Source of the DNA: Verrucomicrobiales bacterium
Lineage (GTDB): Bacteria; Verrucomicrobiota; Verrucomicrobiia; Verrucomicrobiales; DEV007
Direction: 5' to 3'
NCBI GenBank assembly: GCA_022424805.1
Contig: JAKMGR010000650.1
Coordinates: 1-5,667, forward strand
Length of the DNA: 5,667 nt
Positions within the stretch are counted from its first letter, which is position 1. Every line of letters begins with the position of its first letter. Positions 1 to 4,372 of the stretch are shown in pieces. Both the position numbers and the translations under genes were made by a program. The notes under the pieces are model-generated. The model made no database searches, was not told where the DNA came from, and worked only from the letters and a program-made list of their open reading frames with translations.

Positions 1-21
1 GAAAGAGGGAGAAATCCCGGA

Positions 22-501
22 TCATGGAGTCACGGAAAGACGCTCGTCTTCGTGCGTGTCGGTGGCGAGGAACCCGCTCTGCTTGTAGACCTTGAGCTGA
101 AAATGCGTTGCGGTGGAAATTACGCCATCAAGCGTACTGAGTTTCTCCGAGACAAAACGTGCCACTTCGCGAAGGTCCTCGCCTTCGACAATGACGGCGA
201 GGTCATATCCACCGCTCATGAGGTAACAGCTGCTTACCTGACCGAAATTCGCAATTCGTCGCGCAATGCGATCAAATCCGCCATCGCGTTCCGGCGTCAG
301 TTTGACCTCAATGAGAGCAGAAACAGGAGACTCACTCAGGTGATCCGGATCGATAACCGCAGAAAATCCGAGAATGGCTCCACGGTCGTGAAGATCGGAC
401 ATCATGGACTCGATCTCCGACTCGGTTTTCCCCAGACGATCTGCCATCTGGGACACGGAGAGGCGTCCTTCTTTCTGCAATAGCTCTAACAAAGCATCCA
501 T
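22..501 (-). CDS. Lrp/AsnC family transcriptional regulator (YugG/AlaR type)
   Basis: This is a 159-residue DNA-binding regulator of the Lrp/AsnC (feast/famine) family, which usually senses amino acids or their derivatives and works as dimers or octamers. An N-terminal winged helix-turn-helix spans roughly residues 1-48 (LSVSQMADRLGKTESEIES). A RAM/AsnC effector domain spans about 60-140 and carries the typical SGGYDLAV segment at 97-103 followed by REVARFVSEKL. A charged tail of about 15 residues follows. I chose the ATG at 499-501; a TTG directly in front (502-504) would add only one residue. No Shine-Dalgarno site precedes it, only an A/T-rich CTTAAAATTG. It lies 30 bp downstream of the phosphofructokinase stop on the same strand, so co-transcription is likely. 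From family knowledge, the sequence style matches the B. subtilis YugG (AlaR) group, usually next to a class I/II aminotransferase; none is visible here because the window ends 21 bp after the stop. Family assignment is secure, the effector unknown. Confidence 0.93.
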   Translation of the reverse strand: MDALLELLQKEGRLSVSQMADRLGKTESEIESMMSDLHDRGAILGFSAVIDPDHLSESPVSALIEVKLTPERDGGFDRIARRIANFGQVSSCYLMSGGYDLAVIVEGEDLREVARFVSEKLSTLDGVISTATHFQLKVYKQSGFLATDTHEDERLSVTP

Positions 502-531
502 CAATTTTAAGGGGTGAGTGGTTTTCGGGCC

Positions 532-1611
532 TCAAGCCTCGTCGCCAAAAGAGATCCCGACGGACTTCGCAGCCCGCACGATTTCCCCTTCAGGATCGAC
601 GAGATTCAGCTTTTTCACGGCCTTTTCGATCAAAACCGAACCAACGTGATACTGCTGGTAACTGACCATACGTCCAAAACGTTTTTGTTCTATCAAATTC
701 ACGGCTTTGACTCCGAAGCGTGTTGCCAGGACTCGATCAAAAGAAGTTGGGCTTCCTCCGCGCTGGAGATGGCCAAGCGTTGTGGACCGGGTCTCTTTCC
801 CAGTGAGTTCACCGAGCTTTTTCGCAACGCGCTCGCCGACTCCTCCGAGACGGTCTTCTCCACCGCCTCCTGTTTCTTCGTAGACTTTTTCCTCTCCGAG
901 AGGAGACGCCCCCTCGGCGACGACCACGAGCGAACTGGCAAATCCACGAGCCTCCCGCTCCAGTAGAATGTCGGCAACTTTGTCGTAGTGAAACGGGATT
1001 TCGGGAATGAGGATCGCACTAGCTCCTCCGCCAATCCCTCCATAGAGAGCAATCCACCCAGCGTGGCGCCCCATCACTTCCAAAACCATAACTCGCTTGT
1101 GGCTTTCGGCAGTGGTTTGCAGCCGGTCCAGCGCATCGACAACAACCTGTGTCGCAGAATCAAAACCGAAAGTCATCGCAGTCGCGCCAAGATCATTATC
1201 GATCGTCTTCGGAACACCAACGACGGGAAACCCCTCCTCCATAAATTGCAGAGCAGTAGTGAGAGTGCCATCTCCACCAGCGCAGACGAGAGCCTGAACT
1301 CCCTGCTCGCGCAAATTTGCGATAGCTTCATCCATGAGTTCGGACGGAATCTTCCGCACACCACCTTCTCCAACTTTGGATGAAAAACGCCCCCGATTCG
1401 ACGTCCCCAGGATGGTTCCACCTAACTTGAGAATACCTTCCGTTTTTGAGCGCTTCAGGATTTTGCACTTCACAGGAGAAAGAAGGCCTTCATAACCTTC
1501 CTTGAATCCAACCACTTCCCAGCCCAGTTGAGCAGCAGCGCCAACAACCCCGTGAGTAACCGCATTCAGTCCGGGGCAATCGCCTCCGCCATTCAAAAGT
1601 CCTATTCTCAT
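532..1611 (-). CDS. pfkA: 6-phosphofructokinase, predicted ATP-dependent
   Basis: This 359-residue cytosolic enzyme phosphorylates fructose 6-phosphate to the 1,6-bisphosphate, the committed step of glycolysis. Visible motifs are the N-terminal phosphate-binding GGGDCPGLNAV (8-18), GGDGT (112-116), PKTIDND (134-140, catalytic base Asp138), MGR (180-182), AEG around Glu233, and the family signature LGHLQRGGSPTSFDR (279-293). Gly115 corresponds to E. coli Gly104 and Lys135 to residue 124. By the known rule, Gly at the first site favours ATP, while Asp there marks pyrophosphate-dependent enzymes. Gly plus Lys is the combination of the ATP-using actinobacterial (group III-like) enzymes. Its length exceeds E. 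coli PfkA (320) and suits that group. The start is the ATG at 1609-1611, because the glycine-rich strand follows at once; a TTG at 1647 would add 12 implausible residues. No Shine-Dalgarno is visible at either. It is the first gene of a likely unit with the Lrp/AsnC gene. Annotation pipelines may mislabel it as pyrophosphate-dependent. Confidence 0.95.
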   Translation of the reverse strand: MRIGLLNGGGDCPGLNAVTHGVVGAAAQLGWEVVGFKEGYEGLLSPVKCKILKRSKTEGILKLGGTILGTSNRGRFSSKVGEGGVRKIPSELMDEAIANLREQGVQALVCAGGDGTLTTALQFMEEGFPVVGVPKTIDNDLGATAMTFGFDSATQVVVDALDRLQTTAESHKRVMVLEVMGRHAGWIALYGGIGGGASAILIPEIPFHYDKVADILLEREARGFASSLVVVAEGASPLGEEKVYEETGGGGEDRLGGVGERVAKKLGELTGKETRSTTLGHLQRGGSPTSFDRVLATRFGVKAVNLIEQKRFGRMVSYQQYHVGSVLIEKAVKKLNLVDPEGEIVRAAKSVGISFGDEA

Positions 1612-1693
1612 GCAACCGAAAAGAGGATGGTTTCCCCGCCTTGGCAAGCACTCGTTCAGAAACGTGCTATGAAAAATGATGCCCTCCGAAAGT

Positions 1694-1727
1694 AAAAAAC
1701 CGTGACTGGTTTCCCCGACACGGTTTT
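1694..1727 (-). terminator. Rho-independent terminator after the HTH/basic-tail gene
   Basis: On the minus strand a perfect 9-bp stem, AAAACCGTG pairing with CACGGTTTT (1719-1727 with 1696-1704), closes a 14-nt loop and runs into six consecutive T residues (1694-1699). It begins 23 bp after the stop of the small HTH gene and ends 83 bp before the phosphofructokinase ATG, so it should isolate the two. A further 6-bp pair, CTCCGA/TCGGAG (1736-1741 with 1684-1689), encloses the whole hairpin. The stem is only moderately GC-rich, and on the plus strand only four T residues follow, so activity is expected mainly on the minus strand. Confidence 0.7.
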
Positions 1728-1749
1728 CGTTCCTATCGGAGTTTGATTT

Positions 1750-2085
1750 TTAAAGAGTCGATTTCAGCGAATCGTATTCCGCCTGCAATGCCTCGATCTG
1801 CTCTTGCAGTTTCACCATCCTCTTCAATGCCGCGCTGGTGCTCTTTGGTGCAGAAGCCTTGCGAGATGGCGCAGCACTGGCCTTGCGTCCGGCCTTCTTT
1901 TTCTTCTTGCTGGACTTGCCGGGACTAGCAACACCCGCCTTTTCCATCCACGCACGAATCGTGATTGGGTTCAACTTGTATTTCTTTGCAGCAGCACTTT
2001 GCCCACCACGACCGTTCTCGTCGTTGTATTTCTGAATGAAGGCCACAACCCCATCCTTGGTTTTTTGATCGTATCTTTTAGCCAT
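1750..2085 (-). CDS. Small DNA-binding protein: transposase-type HTH, H1-like basic linker, leucine zipper
   Basis: This 111-residue protein has three visible parts. Residues 7-52 form a transposase/Psq-type helix-turn-helix, with SAAAKKYKLNPITIRAWMEK at 30-49 as the probable recognition region. Residues 53-84 are a low-complexity Lys/Ala/Ser/Pro linker with a run of five lysines (60-64), like the tails of histone H1 or bacterial Hc1-type proteins. Residues 86-111 form a regular heptad coil: Met90, Ile97, Tyr104 and Leu111 at one core position and Leu93, Leu100 and Leu107 at the other. I infer a dimer that binds DNA specifically through the HTH and nonspecifically through the tail, as a nucleoid-associated protein or regulator. 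There is no DDE catalytic domain, the gene ends in its own terminator, and no flanking inverted repeats were seen, so this is not an active insertion sequence. The ATG at 2083-2085 is the start; the leader TTTAAAATT touches it and no Shine-Dalgarno is present. Similar proteins are familiar from Verrucomicrobiota, often annotated as transposase. Function unproven. Confidence 0.85.
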   Translation of the reverse strand: MAKRYDQKTKDGVVAFIQKYNDENGRGGQSAAAKKYKLNPITIRAWMEKAGVASPGKSSKKKKKAGRKASAAPSRKASAPKSTSAALKRMVKLQEQIEALQAEYDSLKSTL

Positions 2086-2113
2086 AATTTTAAATTCTGG
2101 AGAGACGCCACGA

Positions 2114-2141
2114 GTTAAACTACCTCTAACTATTTGTGCAA
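2114..2141 (-). promoter_or_regulatory. Candidate sigma70-type promoter of the HTH/basic-tail gene
   Basis: On the minus strand TTGCAC (2136-2141, 4 of 6 matches to TTGACA) lies 16 bp upstream of TTTAAC (2114-2119, 4 of 6 matches to TATAAT). This would start transcription near 2107 and give a leader of about 22 nt before the ATG at 2085. The spacing and position are good and the hexamers moderate. GTTA/TAAC half-sites within the spacer region could hold an operator, but they are too short to call. Confidence 0.4.
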
Positions 2142-2158
2142 GAGGAGAAGTGAGGAAA

Positions 2159-2215
2159 ATGCATCTTGTAAATCTTCACTATATTTTCGGGGAATTTGTC
2201 GTAACCACTACTTAA
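2159..2215 (+). CDS. Candidate 18-residue leader peptide coupled to the membrane-protein gene
   Basis: A short frame reads MHLVNLHYIFGEFVVTTT and ends with TAA at 2213-2215, whose last A is the first base of the next gene's ATG (TAATG). It has the best ribosome-binding region in the window: GAGGAG at 2142-2147 (11 nt before the ATG) and GAGG at 2152-2155 (3 nt before it). The membrane gene by itself has no Shine-Dalgarno, so translational coupling through the overlapping stop/start would explain how it is translated. The last three codons are threonine (ACC ACT ACT), preceded by two valines, which invites a comparison with attenuator leader peptides, but I see no clear terminator hairpin between it and the gene. 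A TATATT at 2180-2185 could alternatively be a -10 element, in which case transcripts would start downstream of this frame. With only 18 codons, chance is a real alternative. Confidence 0.4.
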   Translation: MHLVNLHYIFGEFVVTTT

Positions 2216-2814
2216 TGAACGTTCGAGAACTAATTTCGGCTACACTTTTTTCGCTGGTCGCCGTATTGTCTTTTTCGGTTTGGGCTTTTGGGAGTTCGCT
2301 TTTCCCCTCTGAACCACTCATGTATGCGGGATGTGCAATAGTATTTCTCGGCGTCGGAGGAGTAGCTCTTTTGCCCGCAGTTGGCTTCTCGGGAAAGTCG
2401 GGAATTCAATTCTGTATTGCTTTCGCCGTCGGCTACCTCATCTATGCGGTAATCTGGTCGGTCGCGTGGTTTATAGTTCCCAGAACGATAGGAGAAGTCG
2501 TGGGATCATTGATAGGCCTAATTGCTTTTGGCCTTCTCCTGAGAAAATGGATGAATCTTGATCTTCCCATCCTCTCAGGAGTTGCCATCCTGTTTCTCTT
2601 TCATACTGTCGGTTACTACCTCGGCAGCTTTGCCTACGACAGTCTACAGGACCGAGGGCCCGCAGGCATTGAGTTGAATTGGTCACCACAAACCATCCGC
2701 ACAACGGCACGGCTCTCTTGGGGAGTCTTTTACGGAATCGGAGTCGCGCTGGGCGTAATCAATTTCTGTCACTTGTCCCGCCAAAGTTCGGACAAACCAT
2801 CGACGCAAATCTGA
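2215..2814 (+). CDS. Integral membrane protein of unknown function, about six helices
   Basis: This 199-residue hydrophobic protein is not one I recognise. Likely membrane segments are near residues 6-28, 36-57, 63-88, 92-110, 117-140 and 165-186. A polar loop with DSLQDRGPAG and ELNWSPQTIR lies at about 142-162, before the last helix, and a short polar tail (HLSRQSSDKPSTQI) ends it. There is no cleavable signal sequence, no catalytic motif and no Walker or metal site, so a structural, transport or anchoring role cannot be distinguished. I chose the ATG at 2215 because the hydrophobic first helix begins right after it; a TTG start at 2134 would add 27 polar, Cys/Arg-rich residues and would run through the leader frame in another reading frame. 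Translation may depend on coupling to the 18-codon frame just upstream. Its 3' end overlaps the converging Nudix gene by 46 bp. It is divergent from the HTH/basic-tail gene across 129 bp. Confidence 0.8.
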   Translation: MNVRELISATLFSLVAVLSFSVWAFGSSLFPSEPLMYAGCAIVFLGVGGVALLPAVGFSGKSGIQFCIAFAVGYLIYAVIWSVAWFIVPRTIGEVVGSLIGLIAFGLLLRKWMNLDLPILSGVAILFLFHTVGYYLGSFAYDSLQDRGPAGIELNWSPQTIRTTARLSWGVFYGIGVALGVINFCHLSRQSSDKPSTQI

Positions 2815-3392
2815 GACCAGGATTCGAGTTGTTCTTTTCTCTCCTGCAACTCGCCAAGAGTAAGAAACTGAAGTTCTTCGATAACAGCCTCACCCGCTTC
2901 TACCTGATCACTCTCTAGAGTCACGAGGTGAACGACGCCGAGATGCACCTGCCCTACCTCATTGGAATCATCATTGAGCAGTCCGAGAATCTCCTGCGTG
3001 TGTCCATCCGCAATGGAAAGCTCTTCATCGATCTCGCGTTCTACTCCATTCGTATAGGTATCCTTGTCCAAGGAAGCCGCCGCGAAATCCGTATCGTTAA
3101 TGTGCCCACCAATCCCGATGGAACCCTTCGATGCGAGGCGCTTTTCACCTGATCCGCCACCTCTCACATAGTGGAGAAAACGATCTTGGTAACGAAAGAT
3201 GGCATACGGAATAATCTGCTTAAAAGAGGGATCTTCTTCTGCATCGTCACGAAGGAGAAAGTGATTGTTCGACGGATCGAGAATGCTCGGAAGGTATTTT
3301 TCTGGTTCAAGATTGATGCCTTGGAAAGCACCGAGGTCGTCGAAAAGCGATCGTGAAATCACGAGTACCTTTTCATTTTCGTAGCGGCTCAT
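2769..3392 (-). CDS. Nudix hydrolase, COG4112-type (predicted phosphoesterase)
   Basis: This 207-residue cytosolic protein belongs to the MutT-like group COG4112, whose members hydrolyse unidentified nucleoside-diphosphate-X or phosphoester substrates. Hallmarks are an N-terminal EKVLVISRSLFDDLGAFQG (7-25), AEEDPSFKQIIPYAIF (51-66), the basic patch LHYVRGGGSGEKRLASK (73-89), GIGGHIND (93-100), the catalytic helix REIDEEL (119-125, with Glu120, Glu123 and Glu124 as expected Mg ligands), and GQVHLGVVH (147-155). The canonical Nudix box spacing is not kept: Gly96 to Arg119 is 23 residues instead of 14, with Asp111 where the first Glu is normally found; the Gly after EE is replaced by Ser126. The N terminus is the ATG at 3390-3392; no Shine-Dalgarno is evident. 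It follows the winged-helix regulator by 37 bp on the same strand, so the two are probably co-transcribed. Its last 14 codons overlap the membrane-protein gene on the other strand. Substrate cannot be inferred. Confidence 0.9.
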   Translation of the reverse strand: MSRYENEKVLVISRSLFDDLGAFQGINLEPEKYLPSILDPSNNHFLLRDDAEEDPSFKQIIPYAIFRYQDRFLHYVRGGGSGEKRLASKGSIGIGGHINDTDFAAASLDKDTYTNGVEREIDEELSIADGHTQEILGLLNDDSNEVGQVHLGVVHLVTLESDQVEAGEAVIEELQFLTLGELQERKEQLESWSQICVDGLSELWRDK

Positions 3393-3403
3393 AGATAGGT
3401 GAT

Positions 3404-3417
3404 TCGAGTTACCTCGA
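3404..3417. repeat. Short inverted repeat between the regulator and Nudix genes
   Basis: TCGAG and CTCGA flank TTAC, giving a 5-bp stem with a 4-nt loop in the 37-bp gap between the regulator stop and the Nudix ATG. There is no T-tract, so it is not a terminator. In the mRNA it could be a small hairpin about 12 nt before the start codon. Chance occurrence is quite possible. Confidence 0.25.
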
Positions 3418-3429
3418 TAAGGGAAAGGA

Positions 3430-4095
3430 TTACTTGGGAAAGAGAGAGAAACGATATCGAGTCAGTCCCGAGACCTTGGCAAAAGAACGCTCGACTCGAG
3501 CCCCGAGTAGCTTTTCAAACATCTGAATTTCCATTCGTTCTAAGGTAGGATACGCGTCGAACAATGCTTGAAGCGGATTGTGGAATTCTTCAATAAAGAG
3601 TCCGTCTTCTTCCGAGTAGACGCAGCGCGAGAAGTATCCCATCGCCTCCCTGGCTTTTGCCAAATTTTCAGCTCGTTCCTGAACCGAATCACCAGTCACG
3701 GAAAAAGCAAACTTTTCGGTCTGTCCGCGAAAGAATCCAAACAGCAGCTTTTCCGCCGCATTGATTTCTAACTGGTTCGCTGCTTCGAGAATGGCAAGAC
3801 TCACATCGTTTCCTACGGAGGGAAAAAGCTCATCCAGTTTTTCGGTGACACGATACGTTTTTTCGGGTCGCCCCACATCCTTTGGACGCCTCCAGGTGTC
3901 GAAATAACCAAGCTTCTGCATCGCGATGCAGTGCTTTTTCACACCCATGTAACTCATTCCCAAAGCTTCTGAGAGTTCACCAACCGACAGTCCCTGGGAA
4001 CACTTCACTAAAGTGATGATGTCGAACCAGTGCGGTTTGGAAATGGTTTTAAGAATTTTGAAATACTCGGTCAAAATCAAGGGCAGGTTGGACAA
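3430..4095 (-). CDS. Winged-helix transcriptional regulator, SufR/ArsR-superfamily, without cluster cysteines
   Basis: This is a protein of about 221 residues with an N-terminal winged helix at 15-90: LSVGELSEALGMSYMGVKKH (36-55) is the helix-turn-helix and VGRPEKTYRVTE (74-85) the wing typical of the COG2345/SufR group. The C-terminal half follows the SufR-like layout: ALFDAYPTLERMEIQMFEKLLGARVER at 177-203, then TRYRF at 213-217. SufR itself binds an iron-sulfur cluster through cysteines in this half. Here the matching stretches read EEFHNPL, YPTLER and TRYRF, with no cysteine. The only cysteines are 32, 56 and 158. I therefore infer a regulator of this fold with a different signal. No ATG lies near the N terminus; the frame opens at TTG 4095, with TTGs at 4080 and 4074 as alternatives and no Shine-Dalgarno at any, so the exact start is uncertain. 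It is divergent from kamA, and the shared region has palindromes, making kamA and itself its likely targets. Co-transcribed with the Nudix gene. Confidence 0.82.
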   Translation of the reverse strand: MSNLPLILTEYFKILKTISKPHWFDIITLVKCSQGLSVGELSEALGMSYMGVKKHCIAMQKLGYFDTWRRPKDVGRPEKTYRVTEKLDELFPSVGNDVSLAILEAANQLEINAAEKLLFGFFRGQTEKFAFSVTGDSVQERAENLAKAREAMGYFSRCVYSEEDGLFIEEFHNPLQALFDAYPTLERMEIQMFEKLLGARVERSFAKVSGLTRYRFSLFPK

Positions 4096-4202
4096 ATTGC
4101 GGTCGGAAGGACGGCCTTGTTAATCAGGCGATATTTGGAGTGATTTCAAGTGATTGCGCGCTTTTAGCGTAAAAAACTGCTATTAAATCGCTCTTTGTTT
4201 GT

Positions 4203-4273
4203 AGCATAGTTATCAACGACTTGTCGCGATATTATCCCAGATTCCTGAAAAAAGGCACTCTATTGACTATGCT
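4203..4273. repeat. Inverted repeat pair in the regulator/kamA intergenic region
   Basis: AGCATAGTTA at 4203-4212 is repeated in inverted orientation as TGACTATGCT at 4264-4273, matching at 9 of 10 bases with a centre-to-centre spacing of 61 bp (close to six helical turns). The right copy overlaps the proposed -35 hexamer of the kamA promoter. Between them lies a further short palindrome, CGACTTGTCG (4217-4226). Together these would suit two half-sites of a looping repressor or a pair of operator sites, with the adjacent divergent regulator as the first candidate. Ten-base matches can arise by chance in a 277-bp region, so this remains tentative. Confidence 0.35.
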
Positions 4274-4290
4274 CCTCGCAACCGTATTGT
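4263..4290 (+). promoter_or_regulatory. Candidate sigma70-type promoter of kamA
   Basis: TTGACT (4263-4268, 5 of 6 consensus) is followed after 16 bp by TATTGT (4285-4290, 4 of 6). Transcription would begin near 4297, giving a leader of about 76 nt that contains the palindrome and hairpins described separately. No comparably good promoter was found on the minus strand for the divergent regulator gene. Confidence 0.5.
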
Positions 4291-4305
4291 TCGAGCTTTT
4301 CGTAA

Positions 4306-4321
4306 GGAAAATCGATTTTCC
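4306..4321. promoter_or_regulatory. Perfect 16-bp palindrome, candidate operator in the kamA leader
   Basis: GGAAAATCGATTTTCC is a perfect palindrome of 16 bp, starting about 10 bp after the predicted kamA transcription start and ending 51 bp before its ATG. A dimeric winged-helix protein typically binds sites of this size, and the position would block early elongation or promoter clearance. The divergently encoded regulator at 3430-4095 is the natural candidate. As RNA it could also fold as a 6-bp stem with a UCGA loop. No second copy was noticed in the window. Confidence 0.5.
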
Positions 4322-4363
4322 GGCGTCCATAATCCTGCAAACAGGAGTATCCAGCTCCGGAAA
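4317..4363 (+). promoter_or_regulatory. Candidate structured 5' leader of kamA
   Basis: In the predicted kamA mRNA, TTTCCGG (4317-4323) can pair with CCGGAAA (4357-4363), forming a 7-bp stem that ends 9 nt before the ATG. Inside it sits a second hairpin, ATAATCCTG (4329-4337) with CAGGAGTAT (4342-4350), pairing at 8 of 9 positions around a CAAA loop. The outer stem uses bases 4317-4321, which are also the right arm of the 16-bp palindrome, so the two folds exclude each other. That is the logic of an RNA switch controlling access to the start codon, but it rests on manual pairing only. It does not resemble the much longer lysine (L-box) riboswitch. Confidence 0.3.
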
Positions 4364-4372
4364 GCCTCCCAA

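Noticed and set aside
8..18. GGGA/TCCC inverted repeat after the Lrp gene as a terminator
   Set aside because: Only four base pairs with no T-tract on the minus strand; not distinguishable from chance.
514..966. Long open frame on the plus strand inside the phosphofructokinase gene, and similar frames opposite the Lrp, Nudix and kamA genes
   Set aside because: They lie wholly opposite or in another frame of well-supported genes, and their translations show no family features and unnatural composition.
1612..1647. N-terminal extension of phosphofructokinase from the TTG at 1647
   Set aside because: The extra residues MPRRGNHPLFGC are unlike the family, which begins right before the GGGD loop, as with the ATG at 1611.
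1750..2085. An insertion sequence or its orfA
   Set aside because: The HTH resembles transposase orfA, but no orfB or DDE domain follows, no terminal inverted repeats were seen, and the gene has a terminator and a nonstandard basic tail with a zipper.
2134..2214. Extension of the membrane protein to a TTG at 2134
   Set aside because: It would add a polar Cys/Arg-rich stretch, and the ATG at 2215 begins directly before the first helix and overlaps the upstream stop.
4107..4118. AAGGACGGCCTT inverted repeat near the regulator start
   Set aside because: A four-base stem only; too weak to call an operator or RNA structure.
4343..4347. AGGAG as the kamA Shine-Dalgarno site
   Set aside because: It is 25 nt upstream of the ATG, no alternative start codon lies at proper distance after it, and it sits in a hairpin arm.
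4297..4372. Lysine riboswitch in front of kamA
   Set aside because: The leader is about 76 nt, far shorter than the L-box, and its conserved core pattern is not seen.
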